A stretch of 64,000 bases of DNA from Falcatimonas sp. MSJ-15 (GCF_018918265.1 NZ_JAHLQC010000001.1:223879-287878), one strand, 5' to 3'; counted from the first letter of the stretch, positions 26,167 through 36,630 are shown. Notes: generated by a model from the letters alone, not told the origin. Numbers and translations are program-made.

Positions 26167-26456
26167 AAGAGTGTTTTTTAAAAACAGAAAAAGCGCTGTA
26201 AGTCGCTTAAAATAAGGGAAAGATGGAATTTGGAAGATTTTTGAATAGAAAAAATAATTGTAAAAAAATAAAAAAATGAAAAATATTATGGAAGCGATTA
26301 TTGATATATTACAGATTATATCTTAAGAGCAATATAAGAGCAGATAGCTTGCAGAATAAATGAAGAATACTAAAGATAGCTTGAAAAACGAATGAAGAAT
26401 ACAATAGATTAATGAAAAATAATAAGTGCTTCACTCTTGTTTTACAAAAATACTAT

Positions 26457-26464
26457 GACGATAT
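26457..26464 (+). promoter_or_regulatory. Weak sigma-28-like -10 upstream of the chemoreceptor
   Basis: GACGATAT resembles the motility sigma factor -10 (GCCGATAT), about 60 bases before the ATG. No TAAA -35 is present at 15 bases, so this is tentative. Confidence 0.25.
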
Positions 26465-26523
26465 AACGAGCAGTAGATTTAAATTAAAGAATAGTAAAAA
26501 ACAAAAGGGGGCACTTATTTTTT

Positions 26524-27996
26524 ATGAACAAAGAGTATAAAGAAAAGTCTGAATTAGCAAGCAATAATACAACAGCCATGTCGGCACATATATTAATTGC
26601 ACTTGTCTATGTAGTAACTTTTATCGGAGAGGCAGTCCTAGGCAACAGGAGCGTTGCATATGCAATATTAGTAATTCTATTGGCACTTATATCACCGGCT
26701 ATGGAGATTGCTTATTGGAGAAAAGATCCTGAGAATATTATGATAAAACATCTTGTGGCTAGTGGATTTGCAGTATTATATACATTCGTAATGTTCACAA
26801 CAACTAATGCGATGATATATGTATATGTAATCCCAATGATACTTGCTATAAGCGTATATAATGATTCGAAATATGCGATAAAGATTAATATAGGTGTTAT
26901 ACTTGTCAATCTTATAAGTGTCGTAGGTGGAGAAATAACAGGTAAGCTTGGTTATGTGGACAAAAGCTCAGGCATGATACAGATGACAGTAATTATATTA
27001 GCATGTCTTATGTCATATTTTGTTGTAAACAGACTTAATAAGAATTCACAGGCGAGAATAGCTGAGGCGGCAGAAGCCAAGAATGAAGCTGAACGACTTA
27101 TGAAAGAAGAAAGTGAGATAGCTGATACAATGAGACAGGGAGTTTCATATATGTATTCAAGTACAGAGCAGTTATTAGAATCAGCTGAAAAGACTAAAGA
27201 AGCTATGAAAGAACTTACGCATGGTGCAACAGATACAGCTAACGCAGTTCAGACACAGACACTTCAGACAGAAGAGATACAGAAAAAAGTAGCTCTTGTG
27301 GATCAGGAAGCAAGTGATATAAGCGATAATATGGCACATACATTAGAGATACTTGAAAAAGGAAGTAAAGAAGTTAGTGTTCTCGTAACAGAAGTTGAAG
27401 AATCAGTTCAAAAGGGTGCATATATTACAGAAAAATTAGAGACACTTGATAAATATATAGAAGAGATGAATACAATAGTAGAACTTATAAGTGGAATTGC
27501 GTCACAGACAAGCCTGCTTGCACTTAATGCCAGTATTGAAGCGGCAAGAGCCGGAGAAGCAGGAAGAGGATTCTCGGTAGTTGCAACAGAGATATCTAAT
27601 ATGGCATCACAGACAACAGAAGCAACAGTAAGTATAACAACACTTATTGATAATGTGTCAGGAGCTATTAGCGATGTAGTTAATAATACAAGACAGATGA
27701 TAGATGGAATAAGCACAGAAAAAGTATCGACCAAGAATACAGCAGAAAGCTTTAAACACATAGAGAATAATACATTTGCAATAAGAGATAATGTTGATAA
27801 ACTTACAGAGCATATTAAAGAGTTAGAGAAGGCTAATAAAGAAATTGTTGATTCAGTATATACAATATCAGCAATATCACAGGAAGTATCAGCACATTCT
27901 AATGAGACATTTGAAGCAGAAGAATCTAATGTTGATATATTAGAAAATATTGCAGTAAAGGCGAGAGAACTTATAGATAAGATCGAGTCTAAATAG
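26524..27996 (+). CDS. Methyl-accepting chemotaxis protein
   Basis: This 490-residue receptor has a multi-helix membrane region (about residues 15-170, five or six TM segments, no large extracellular domain) followed by a cytoplasmic coiled coil. The MCP hairpin tip is intact: [26 protein letters not shown]. It should signal through CheA/CheW encoded elsewhere. With no outside domain it may sense membrane state or an intracellular cue. A purine-rich SD (AAGGGGG) lies 12 bases upstream, a longer gap than normal. Confidence 0.93.
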   Translation: MNKEYKEKSELASNNTTAMSAHILIALVYVVTFIGEAVLGNRSVAYAILVILLALISPAMEIAYWRKDPENIMIKHLVASGFAVLYTFVMFTTTNAMIYVYVIPMILAISVYNDSKYAIKINIGVILVNLISVVGGEITGKLGYVDKSSGMIQMTVIILACLMSYFVVNRLNKNSQARIAEAAEAKNEAERLMKEESEIADTMRQGVSYMYSSTEQLLESAEKTKEAMKELTHGATDTANAVQTQTLQTEEIQKKVALVDQEASDISDNMAHTLEILEKGSKEVSVLVTEVEESVQKGAYITEKLETLDKYIEEMNTIVELISGIASQTSLLALNASIEAARAGEAGRGFSVVATEISNMASQTTEATVSITTLIDNVSGAISDVVNNTRQMIDGISTEKVSTKNTAESFKHIENNTFAIRDNVDKLTEHIKELEKANKEIVDSVYTISAISQEVSAHSNETFEAEESNVDILENIAVKARELIDKIESK

Positions 27997-28033
27997 ATTA
28001 TTTTTAAAAAAATAAAAAATAATATAAAAAAAT

Positions 28034-28098
28034 AATAAAGACAATAAACATAGAATATGATTGTAATCATAATGAATATGTGCATTGTCTTTATTTTA
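28034..28098 (+). terminator. Terminator after the chemoreceptor gene
   Basis: AATAAAGACAAT (28034-28045) pairs exactly with ATTGTCTTTATT (28084-28095), with a smaller hairpin inside the loop and T residues after. Confidence 0.7.
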
Positions 28099-28262
28099 TG
28101 CGAAGAATAGTAAAATTGACGGTATATAGTATAGATAAAAATTGTATAAATAGATATAGTAAAGAAAAAGTGCTTAAGTATGCATATATTAGCTGCGGTT
28201 ATATAATTAACAAAACTTTCCGAAAAACAATGTATAGTATAGCTAAACTCGTGGAGGTAATT

Positions 28263-30188
28263 ATGAATTATGATGTAAATATAATAACAGAATATGTATT
28301 TCTTGTTATTGCAATTTTGATATTAACTGCAATGATTTATACAAAACCAAGAAGAACCAGAATCTATCATATAGATTGTGCAGGAATGGTAATGTCAGTA
28401 TTACAGATTGTTCTTAGTATAACTATAATAGGAATTACGAGAGAACCTGAAGAGTTTGATTCTATACTCTTTAATATTATATGTGCACTTTTTATGTTTA
28501 ACTATCTTATTATATTGAATCTTATATTTAATTATGTATTATTATTATCACCTGAGTTAAAAATAAAATTCAGATATATTATGATAACAGAACTTATATA
28601 TGATCTTGGTTATTGTATATATATGGGATATGGGATACTTGCAGGAAAAATGTATGCTTATGATGGAACAAGTATAATACTTACAGATTATTTCTACAGT
28701 TATCTTATATTTGGAATACTTGACAGTCTATATTCATGGTCTACATGGATAATAGGCAGGCGTAATATGTCAAGAATTGTAAAAATCGGAGTAGCAATTC
28801 TATCTCCATTAGATACAATATTACTTATGTTACAATGGTATGTTCGTGAGACTTGTGTATTCTCAAGTGCTACATATGTCTTTCCATTTGTTATATTTTA
28901 TATACTTTTTCATAGTAATCCATACAATGAGATTGCAGGATGCCAGAATGAATACTCTTTTGAGACGAGATTTCTAGATGCGATATACCTTCACAAAAAA
29001 TATACGATTATCTATGTTAAGATGACGCAGTTTCGTGTTGACGGTGAGATTGATTTTTATAATCAGCGTAAATATGCATTATCTACTAAAAGCCGTCAAA
29101 TAGAACATGTATCAATAAAAATGCATAATTATATAATTAGCGATAAAGAATTCATAGTATTCATAAAAAGTGGTGAAAAAGACAAAGTACAAGGATATGT
29201 TGAACAGGTATATAATATTCTTGCAGAGGGTCTTCCATATAAGAATTCAGTACTGCATACAGATTTTAAGATGTTAGTAATGGAGAATACTCCGTATGTT
29301 AATAATATGCATATGTTAAAAGTGTTCTATGATTATATGATAAAAAAGATGCATAATAACTATGAGAATGAAAAGTATGTATGTAAAGATAAAGATTATG
29401 AACAATTCAAAGAAGAGTATGCGATTGAGAATATGCTTGTTGACATAAGAAATAAGATGGATCTTGAAGATGAGAGAGTTATATGTTATGCACAGCCAAT
29501 TTACAGTATATCGACAGGAACATTCAGAACAGCAGAAGCACTTATGCGTCTTAAGATGGATGGAAGAATAATATATCCTGATAAATTTATAGAACTTGCA
29601 GAACATAATGGATGTATTCATGCACTTACATGTATTATTCTTAATAAAGTATGTAAAGAGATTAATGAACTTGCAAATACTTATGATTTTGATGCAATAA
29701 CAATTAATTGTTCAACGGTTGAGATGGAAGATGAGAATCTCTATACAGAACTTATGAAGATACTTAACGATAATAAAGTAGCAAGTTCGAAGATAAGGCT
29801 TGAACTTACTGAGAGTACGATGAGTGGCAATTATGAGATTGTATCTGAGAATATGAGAAAACTTAATCAGGCAGGTGTGAAATTCTATCTTGATGATTTT
29901 GGAACAGGATATTCTAATCTTGAGAGAATTGTAAGTTTTCCATTTATGACAATAAAATTTGATAAAAGTATACTATATCGTGCAATTAGCGATTCGACAA
30001 TGAACGATCTTGTAGATGGTATAGTAAGTATATTTAAGAAAAAAGGATTTGTATTGCTTGTAGAAGGCGTAGAGAATGAAGAACATAGCAAATATAGTAT
30101 TGATCATGGTTTTGATTATATACAGGGATATAAATATGCAAAACCTGTTCAACTTGAAAAATTATCAGAATATTTCAGCAAAAAATAG
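28263..30188 (+). CDS. EAL-domain cyclic-di-GMP phosphodiesterase, membrane-bound
   Basis: The 641-residue protein has about seven N-terminal TM helices (residues 10-225), a middle region that may be a degenerate GGDEF domain, and a C-terminal EAL domain. Catalytic signatures are present: E-A-L-M-R-L, the Asn in I-N-C-S, E in L-E-L-T-E-S, D-D-F-G-T-G-Y-S, K in I-K-F-D-K-S, E-G-V-E and Q-G-Y. It should hydrolyse cyclic di-GMP. The frame is open upstream to 28080, but GGAGG right before the ATG at 28263 fixes the start. It probably opposes the cyclase at 22333. Confidence 0.9.
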   Translation: MNYDVNIITEYVFLVIAILILTAMIYTKPRRTRIYHIDCAGMVMSVLQIVLSITIIGITREPEEFDSILFNIICALFMFNYLIILNLIFNYVLLLSPELKIKFRYIMITELIYDLGYCIYMGYGILAGKMYAYDGTSIILTDYFYSYLIFGILDSLYSWSTWIIGRRNMSRIVKIGVAILSPLDTILLMLQWYVRETCVFSSATYVFPFVIFYILFHSNPYNEIAGCQNEYSFETRFLDAIYLHKKYTIIYVKMTQFRVDGEIDFYNQRKYALSTKSRQIEHVSIKMHNYIISDKEFIVFIKSGEKDKVQGYVEQVYNILAEGLPYKNSVLHTDFKMLVMENTPYVNNMHMLKVFYDYMIKKMHNNYENEKYVCKDKDYEQFKEEYAIENMLVDIRNKMDLEDERVICYAQPIYSISTGTFRTAEALMRLKMDGRIIYPDKFIELAEHNGCIHALTCIILNKVCKEINELANTYDFDAITINCSTVEMEDENLYTELMKILNDNKVASSKIRLELTESTMSGNYEIVSENMRKLNQAGVKFYLDDFGTGYSNLERIVSFPFMTIKFDKSILYRAISDSTMNDLVDGIVSIFKKKGFVLLVEGVENEEHSKYSIDHGFDYIQGYKYAKPVQLEKLSEYFSKK

Positions 30189-30206
30189 CTTTCATCATTC
30201 TTTCAA

Positions 30207-30229
30207 AATAATAAGCAATATGCTATAAT
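30207..30229 (+). promoter_or_regulatory. lepA promoter
   Basis: An extended -10 (TGCTATAAT, TATAAT at 30224-30229) is preceded at 17 bases by a weak TTTCAA. The -10 lies inside a palindrome ATGCTATAATTAGCAT. Confidence 0.6.
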
Positions 30230-30262
30230 TAGCATAAATCTAAAACTATGAGAAACACGATG

Positions 30263-30300
30263 AAAGGAGACGTCACAGATATCTGTGGCAGTATAATATG
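30263..30300 (+). promoter_or_regulatory. lepA ribosome binding site with bridging hairpin
   Basis: The only good SD, AAAGGAG (30263-30269), is 28 bases from the ATG, far beyond the usual spacing. Between them GTCACAG and CTGTGGC (30272-30289) pair around AUAU. If the hairpin folds, the effective spacing becomes about 10 bases. Confidence 0.55.
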
Positions 30301-32112
30301 GCACATATTGAACAGAGTAAAATCAGAAATTTTTGTATTATCGCGCATATTGATCATGGAAAATCAACTTTAGCGGATAGAATTATTGAAAAAACAGGAC
30401 TTTTAACAAGCAGAGAGATGCAGTCACAAGTTCTTGATAATATGGAGCTTGAGAGAGAACGTGGTATAACAATTAAAGCACAGACAGTCCGTATAATATA
30501 CAATGCACAGGATGGTGAGGAGTATGTATTCAATCTTATTGATACTCCGGGACACGTAGATTTTAATTATGAAGTATCACGAAGCCTTGCTGCATGTGAT
30601 GGTGCGATTCTTGTTGTAGATGCTGCACAAGGTGTAGAAGCACAGACACTTGCTAATGTATATCTTGCACTTGATCACGATCTTGATGTCTTCCCTGTTA
30701 TCAACAAGATAGATCTTCCAAGTGCAGATCCAGATAGAGTAATAGAAGAGATAGAAGACGTAATAGGAATAGAAGCACATGATGCACCAAGAATATCAGC
30801 TAAGAATGGTATTAATATAGAAGAAGTATTAGAGAGTATAGTAACAAAGATTCCGGCACCGACAGGAGATCCTAATGCACCACTTCAGGCTCTTATATTT
30901 GATTCATTATATGATTCTTATAAAGGAGTTATTATATTCTGTCGTATTAAAGAAGGTACAGTAAAAAAAGGAACAAGAATCAGAATGATGGCAACAAAAG
31001 CAGAAGCAGATGTTGTTGAAGTTGGATATTTTGGTCCGGGACAGTTCATACCATGTGACGAATTATCAGCAGGTATGGTTGGATATATAACAGCAAGTAT
31101 TAAGAATGTAAGGGATACTACAGTTGGTGATACAGTTACAGATGCACTTAATCCATGTGCCGAACCACTTCCAGGATATAAAAAAGTTAACTCAATGGTA
31201 TATTGTGGATTATATCCGGCAGATAGTGCTAAGTATCAGGATCTTAAAGATGCACTTGAAAAATTACAGCTTAATGATGCTTCACTTAACTATGAACCAG
31301 AGACATCGGTAGCACTTGGATTTGGCTTTAGATGTGGATTCCTTGGACTTTTACATCTTGAGATAATACAGGAGAGACTTGAGAGAGAATATAATCTTGA
31401 TCTTGTAACAACTGCTCCTGGTGTTATATATCATGTATATAAGACAGATGGTGAGATGATAGAACTTACCAATCCATCAAATCTTCCAGATCCATCAGAG
31501 ATAGAACACATGGAAGAGCCTATTGTAAATGCAGAGATAATGGTTACTAAGGAATTTGTTGGTTCAATAATGCAATTATGTGAAGAGAGACGAGGAACAT
31601 ACCTTGGAATGGAATATATAGAAGACACAAGAGCATTATTAAAATATGAACTTCCACTTAATGAGATAATATATGATTTCTTTGACGCATTAAAATCAAG
31701 ATCAAGAGGTTATGCATCTTTTGATTATGAGATGAAAGGCTATGAAAAATCAGATCTGTGTAAACTTGATATTCTTATTAATAAGGAAGAAGTCGATGCA
31801 CTCTCATTCATTGTACATTCAAGTACAGCTTACGAACGTGGAAGAAAGATGTGCGAGAAACTAAAAGAAGAGATACCAAGACATCTCTTTGAGATACCAA
31901 TACAGGCAGCTATTGGAAGTAAAGTTATAGCAAGAGAGACAGTAAAAGCACTTAGAAAAGACGTCCTTGCAAAATGTTATGGCGGCGATATCTCACGTAA
32001 GAAGAAACTTCTTGAAAAACAAAAAGAAGGTAAGAAGAGAATGCGCCAGGTTGGTAATGTAGAGATACCACAGAAAGCATTTATGAGTGTTTTAAAACTC
32101 GATGAGAAGTAG
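30298..32112 (+). CDS. lepA: Elongation factor 4 (LepA GTPase)
   Basis: LepA is a ribosome-associated translational GTPase linked to 30S assembly and initiation. The 604-residue protein has the P-loop A-H-I-D-H-G-K-S-T, switch [19 protein letters not shown] and the LepA-specific C-terminal domain ([14 protein letters not shown]). The ATG gives the family start [12 protein letters not shown]. hemW follows, as in most Firmicutes. The last codons and stop are part of a 42-bp tandem duplication. Confidence 0.96.
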   Translation: MAHIEQSKIRNFCIIAHIDHGKSTLADRIIEKTGLLTSREMQSQVLDNMELERERGITIKAQTVRIIYNAQDGEEYVFNLIDTPGHVDFNYEVSRSLAACDGAILVVDAAQGVEAQTLANVYLALDHDLDVFPVINKIDLPSADPDRVIEEIEDVIGIEAHDAPRISAKNGINIEEVLESIVTKIPAPTGDPNAPLQALIFDSLYDSYKGVIIFCRIKEGTVKKGTRIRMMATKAEADVVEVGYFGPGQFIPCDELSAGMVGYITASIKNVRDTTVGDTVTDALNPCAEPLPGYKKVNSMVYCGLYPADSAKYQDLKDALEKLQLNDASLNYEPETSVALGFGFRCGFLGLLHLEIIQERLEREYNLDLVTTAPGVIYHVYKTDGEMIELTNPSNLPDPSEIEHMEEPIVNAEIMVTKEFVGSIMQLCEERRGTYLGMEYIEDTRALLKYELPLNEIIYDFFDALKSRSRGYASFDYEMKGYEKSDLCKLDILINKEEVDALSFIVHSSTAYERGRKMCEKLKEEIPRHLFEIPIQAAIGSKVIARETVKALRKDVLAKCYGGDISRKKKLLEKQKEGKKRMRQVGNVEIPQKAFMSVLKLDEK

Positions 32113-32172
32113 AGATTAAAAGATATTAGTGTCTTAAAACTTGATGAAAAGTAGAGATTAAAAGGAATATTA
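32086..32172. repeat. 42-bp tandem duplication across the lepA stop codon
   Basis: The segment starting AGTGT at 32086 repeats from 32128 with a few changes and one inserted G. The second copy still encodes L-K-L-D-E-K-stop outside the gene, so it is a duplicated gene end. Confidence 0.85.
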
Positions 32173-32174
32173 AT

Positions 32175-33338
32175 ATGATAAAAGAGCAATTAGGGATATA
32201 TATACATATCCCTTTTTGTGCGCGTAAATGTAATTATTGTGATTTTTTATCATGTAGGGCAGATTATGATATGATGAAAAAATATACAGAATCATTAATT
32301 AAAGAGATGCGCATAGAAAGTGAATATGTTAATAAAAAAGAATTAAAGACAATATTTATCGGTGGTGGAACACCATCCATTCTTCCAGTTGAACTTATGG
32401 AGAGTATATTACAATCGCTTAACGAGTACTGCGATATGTCATCATGTATTGAATTTAGCATGGAATGTAATCCAGGAACACTTAATGCAGATAAGCTTGA
32501 CATGTATAGACAATATGGAGTTAACAGGCTTAGTATAGGACTTCAGTCTGCTAATGATAAGGAACTTAAGATGCTTGGAAGAATTCATACATTTGAAGAT
32601 TTTTTGCAAAGTTATTATCTGGCAAGAGAGAAACATTATAATAATATTAATATAGATCTTATGAGTGCATTGCCATACCAGACAAGAGAGACATATTTAG
32701 ATACACTAAAAAAAGTTGTTGAACTTAATCCTGAACATATATCTGCATATTCGCTTATAATTGAAGACGGAACACCAATGAAAAAGATGGTCGAAATTGC
32801 TAAGGAAAATCCACTTCCTGACGAGACAGCAGAGCGTGATATGTATTATGATACTAAGAGAGTTCTTCATGAGAATGGATATGAGAGATATGAGATATCT
32901 AACTATTCAAAGCCAGGCAGAGAATGTATTCATAATATGTCATATTGGAGGCGGACATCATATATTGGATTTGGCATTGGTGCTTCATCATATATTGAAG
33001 GAACAAGATATAATAATATATCAGATTTTCAGACATATTTTGATATATTGCAAAAAGCAGATAAAAGAGATGATATAACCAGACTACATGAGAATGTAGA
33101 ATCTTTAACGAAACAAGATATGATGGAAGAATATATGTTTCTTGGACTTAGGATGATGGAAGGAGTATCTGTTAGAACATTCTATGAGGAATTTGGCAAG
33201 ACTATAGATGATGTGTATGGAGATATTTTGCAAAAACATATAGATGAGAAACTTATAGAGCGAAGTGACGATCGAATCAGGCTTACAGAACTTGGAATAG
33301 ATGTAAGTAATTATGTATTCTCAGACTATATTTTTTAA
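32175..33338 (+). CDS. hemW: Radical-SAM heme chaperone HemW
   Basis: HemW binds heme and delivers it to target proteins; it was formerly annotated as oxygen-independent coproporphyrinogen oxidase. The 387-residue protein has the radical-SAM cluster C-x3-C-x2-C (C-A-R-K-C-N-Y-C) and G-G-G-T-P-S for SAM, plus a C-terminal HemN-type domain. It lacks the extra N-terminal region of true HemN. AAAGGAA is upstream of the ATG. It forms a unit with lepA. Confidence 0.92.
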   Translation: MIKEQLGIYIHIPFCARKCNYCDFLSCRADYDMMKKYTESLIKEMRIESEYVNKKELKTIFIGGGTPSILPVELMESILQSLNEYCDMSSCIEFSMECNPGTLNADKLDMYRQYGVNRLSIGLQSANDKELKMLGRIHTFEDFLQSYYLAREKHYNNINIDLMSALPYQTRETYLDTLKKVVELNPEHISAYSLIIEDGTPMKKMVEIAKENPLPDETAERDMYYDTKRVLHENGYERYEISNYSKPGRECIHNMSYWRRTSYIGFGIGASSYIEGTRYNNISDFQTYFDILQKADKRDDITRLHENVESLTKQDMMEEYMFLGLRMMEGVSVRTFYEEFGKTIDDVYGDILQKHIDEKLIERSDDRIRLTELGIDVSNYVFSDYIF

Positions 33339-33381
33339 AAAAAGGCAATTATCCGCTTGAATGTATGTGGGAGGTATTAGG

Positions 33382-34233
33382 ATGAAGAGAACAGATATTA
33401 ATATAAGAGATCCTTTTGTGCTTGTAAAAGATGGCAAATATTATATGTATGGTTCACGAGGTGAAACAGTATGGGGACTTGCTGATGGATTTGATGTATA
33501 TGTGAGCAAAGATCTTGAAGAATTTGATGGACCATATGAAGTATTTCACCGTCCGGAAGGCTTTTGGGCAGACAGACATTATTGGGCACCGGAAGTTCAT
33601 GAATATAATGGAGAATATTATATGTTTGCGTCATTCAAAGCAGAGAATATGTGTCGTGGAACTCAGATATTAAGAGCAAAGACACCAATGGGACCATTTG
33701 AATTATATAGTGATGGACCTGTTACACCGAGAGATTATGAGAGTCTTGATGGAACACTTTATGTTAATAGCAAAGGCGTTCCATATATTATATTTTGTCA
33801 TGAATGGACACAAGTTGTTGATGGCGAAGTATGTTATATGGAACTTAGCAGAGATTTAAAACATGCAATAGGCGAACCGGTTGTAATATTTAGAGGCTCA
33901 TCACCGGAATGGACCATGGAAGGCGAGAAGCAATATGTGACAGATGGACCATTTGTATATAGAACTACCGATGGAGATCTTCTTATAATATGGTCAGGTT
34001 TTGCAAAGAGTGGATATGTTCAGGCGATAGCCAGAAGCGATAATGGTGATATAACCGGTAAGTGGACACAAGATAAAGAATTGCTATTTCCAGACAATGG
34101 TGGACATGGAATGATATTTGAGAATCTTAATGGTGAACTTATGCTTGCACTTCATTCACCTAATAATAATCCGTATGAAAGACCAGTATTCATTCCTGTT
34201 AAAGATACAGGACATACGCTTATTAGAGTATAG
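33382..34233 (+). CDS. Glycoside hydrolase family 43-type enzyme
   Basis: The 283-residue protein is a five-bladed beta-propeller of the GH43 type, a group that cleaves arabinose or xylose side chains of plant polysaccharides. The base Asp is in I-N-I-R-D-P-F-V and the second Asp in S-L-D-G-T-L-Y-V. The acid position, often E-G-P, reads T-D-G-P, so its assignment is less sure. There is no signal peptide, so it should act on imported oligosaccharides in the cytoplasm. GGGAGG before 33382 fixes the start over the ATG at 33361. It stands alone among housekeeping genes. Confidence 0.82.
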   Translation: MKRTDINIRDPFVLVKDGKYYMYGSRGETVWGLADGFDVYVSKDLEEFDGPYEVFHRPEGFWADRHYWAPEVHEYNGEYYMFASFKAENMCRGTQILRAKTPMGPFELYSDGPVTPRDYESLDGTLYVNSKGVPYIIFCHEWTQVVDGEVCYMELSRDLKHAIGEPVVIFRGSSPEWTMEGEKQYVTDGPFVYRTTDGDLLIIWSGFAKSGYVQAIARSDNGDITGKWTQDKELLFPDNGGHGMIFENLNGELMLALHSPNNNPYERPVFIPVKDTGHTLIRV

Positions 34234-34498
34234 AAAAACTCTTATAAACAAAGTAGTGCATAGTGGATACTTAAGGTAAATGAATAGTCTATACCATAGA
34301 TTTTGTGCCTGTTAGAGAATCAAAATATTACAAATTGAAATATAGCATTTCTTTTTTATGGAAAATGTATTAATATAGATAGTATCTTAATACAAATATA
34401 GAATGTCTGAACTATTATAAAACAGTTTCAGAAGTATTACGACATTAGATTATGGCATAAATTAAGATATAATATATGAGAAATGGTTGGAGGTAACT

Positions 34499-35521
34499 AT
34501 GTACAGTTTTAACAATGATTACAGTGAGGGAGCATATCCTGGAATATTGGAAAAGTTAATGGAGACTAATCTTATTCAGACAGTGGGATATGGTCTTGAC
34601 GAATATTGCAAAGAGGCAGAAAAACTTATATTAAAGCATATAGAAAAGGAAGATTCACATGTGCATTTTATATCAGGAGGAACACAGGCTAATCTGCTTG
34701 CGATCTCATCTTTTATAAAACCATATGAAGCAGTTATTACAGTAACTACCGGTCATATTAATGTTCATGAGACTGGCTCAATAGAAGGAACAGGTCATAA
34801 GATACTTACCAAATACGCATCAGATGGTAAAGTAACACCTGAGATAATTGATGCTCTTATGGAAGAGAATACAACAGAACATATGGTAAAGCCGGCACTT
34901 ATATATATATCAGATTCAACAGAAGTTGGAACTATATATACAAAGAGTGAACTTGAAGAATTAAGACATAGTGCAGATAAGCATGGACTTATACTATTTA
35001 TGGATGGAGCAAGACTTGGAGCAGCACTTACAGCTGATGCTAATGATCTTACAATGGCAGATATAGCAGCACTTACAGATGCTTTTTATATAGGTGGAAC
35101 TAAGAATGGTGCATTATTTGGAGAAGCACTTGTAATTAATAATGAGAGACTTAATGAAGATTTCAGATATATGGAAAAACAAAAAGGTGCGATGCTTGCA
35201 AAAGGAAGAATGTTAGGAATACAGTTTATGGAACTGTTTAAAGACAATGTATTCTATGATCTTGCAGCTCATGCTAATAAGTGTGCAGCGATAATTAAAG
35301 ATGCATTACTTGATAAAGATATTGAGTTCAAATATGAACCTGAGAGTAATCAGTTATTTCCTATTTTTACATATAAAGACATTGACAAACTTTCAAAAGA
35401 TTATCTATTCTCAATAGATTCTAAAGTCGATGAAGAACATGCATGTGTAAGAATAGTGACATCATGGGCAACAAAAGAAAGTGCAGTAGAGGAATTTGTA
35501 AAAGCAATAAAAGAGTTATAA
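34499..35521 (+). CDS. Low-specificity threonine aldolase
   Basis: This 340-residue PLP enzyme of fold-type I should split threonine or allo-threonine to glycine and acetaldehyde. Signatures are F-I-S-G-G-T-Q-A-N near the phosphate site, M-D-G-A-R-L-G-A-A-L with the PLP-ring Asp, and Y-I-G-G-T-K-N-G with the Schiff-base Lys. GGAGG 5 bases before the ATG fixes the start. A TATAAT about 25 bases upstream of the SD suggests its own promoter; the gap to the GH43 gene holds no other gene. Confidence 0.88.
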   Translation: MYSFNNDYSEGAYPGILEKLMETNLIQTVGYGLDEYCKEAEKLILKHIEKEDSHVHFISGGTQANLLAISSFIKPYEAVITVTTGHINVHETGSIEGTGHKILTKYASDGKVTPEIIDALMEENTTEHMVKPALIYISDSTEVGTIYTKSELEELRHSADKHGLILFMDGARLGAALTADANDLTMADIAALTDAFYIGGTKNGALFGEALVINNERLNEDFRYMEKQKGAMLAKGRMLGIQFMELFKDNVFYDLAAHANKCAAIIKDALLDKDIEFKYEPESNQLFPIFTYKDIDKLSKDYLFSIDSKVDEEHACVRIVTSWATKESAVEEFVKAIKEL

Positions 35522-35561
35522 AGTTATAACAACCTATTATAATAGCACAGAGGAGAGTAAT

Positions 35562-36101
35562 ATGGAATTTACGAATGTTGTAGAGACTAGAAGAAGTGTT
35601 AGAGAATATGATGCAAGTAGAAAAGTAGAGAGAAGTGTTGTTGAAGAGATTATAAAAGAAGCTTCATACGCACCATCATGGAAGAATTCACAGACAGCAA
35701 GATATCATTGTATTATGTCTGAAGATATTATTAAAGAAGTAGAACAAGAGTGTCTGCCAGAGTTTAATGCAAAAAATGCAGACGGAGCAAGTGCAATTAT
35801 AGTAGCATCTTTTGTGAACCATCGTTCAGGATTTGAACGAGATGGACGCAAAAGTAATGAACTTGGTGACGGATGGGGATGCTATGATCTTGGACTTAAT
35901 AATATGATATTTCTATTAAAAGCACATGAACTTGGATTATCAACTCTTGTTATGGGACTTAGAGATGAGAAGAAGATTAAAGAGCTGCTTAATATAGGTG
36001 ACGAGGAGACGATTGTATCAGTTATAGCACTTGGATATTCAGATGTACAACCATCTATGCCAAAAAGAAAAGATGTTGATTCTGTAGCAAAATTCTATTA
36101 A
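35562..36101 (+). CDS. Nitroreductase-family flavoprotein
   Basis: The 179-residue protein begins with the family motif E-T-R-R-S-V-R-E-Y and contains A-P-S-W-K-N-S-Q-T for FMN binding and a C-terminal G-Y-S-D segment. It should be an FMN-dependent NAD(P)H oxidoreductase; the true substrate is unknown. AGAGGAGAG precedes the ATG, 40 bases after the aldolase gene, so the two may share a transcript. The stop codon abuts the large structured repeat element at 36101. Confidence 0.88.
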   Translation: MEFTNVVETRRSVREYDASRKVERSVVEEIIKEASYAPSWKNSQTARYHCIMSEDIIKEVEQECLPEFNAKNADGASAIIVASFVNHRSGFERDGRKSNELGDGWGCYDLGLNNMIFLLKAHELGLSTLVMGLRDEKKIKELLNIGDEETIVSVIALGYSDVQPSMPKRKDVDSVAKFY

Positions 36102-36594
36102 GTATACATTTAAAAATCTCATAAGGAAGGCTTAAGGCAACGCCCGGATTAATATGTGTCAACAAAAACACGCTTGCGCTAAGTGTACATCGTAACGGTA
36201 CTAAGTTCGCCATACATCTAAGATGTATAGCTTACTAAGTGCCGACGATTACCACATTGTTTTTTTGATACATATTAATCCGGGCGTTGCTAATATACGT
36301 TTTTCAGAGATTTTTAAATGGATTATTGGTTTACAATATACAATTTTGCAAAATATTATTATGCGAAAACGTAGCTACGAAACTCATCGAAACGTAAATT
36401 GGATTGCCAGAGTATAGATAGCATCAAAAGAAAACAATGTGGTAATCGTCGGCACTTAGTGCGTTGGAAGGCAAAGACTTCCAACAAACTTAGTACCGTT
36501 ACGCTGTACACTTAGCGAGAGCGTGTTTTTGTTGATGCTATCTATACTCTGGCAATCTTAGATAAACTATATATGAGTTTCGCATAAGTATACT
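36101..36594. repeat. Large two-hairpin intergenic element, copy A
   Basis: Two long hairpins stand side by side. Arm 1 has outer stem 36107-36120 with 36307-36320 (14 bp, perfect), middle stem 36137-36156 with 36271-36290 (20 bp, perfect) and a core. Arm 2 has middle stem 36402-36427 with 36532-36557 (26 bp, perfect) and an outer stem ending ATGAGTTTCGCATA. The cores of the arms are inverted copies of each other, apart from the loop. Both ends carry AAGTATAC. No convincing gene is inside; the 64-codon open frame at 36223 runs through stem sequence. A related copy is at 47319. Confidence 0.85.
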
Positions 36595-36630
36595 TTTGAA
36601 AATTAAGAATAAAAAAATTTGCAAAAGGTG

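Noticed and set aside
27408..28085. 225-codon minus-strand frame opposite the chemoreceptor gene
   Set aside because: Ser/Leu/Ile-rich shadow of an MCP coiled coil; no SD and no recognisable family.
36223..36417. 64-codon open frame inside element A
   Set aside because: It runs through hairpin stem sequence, has no SD, and is not kept in copy B.
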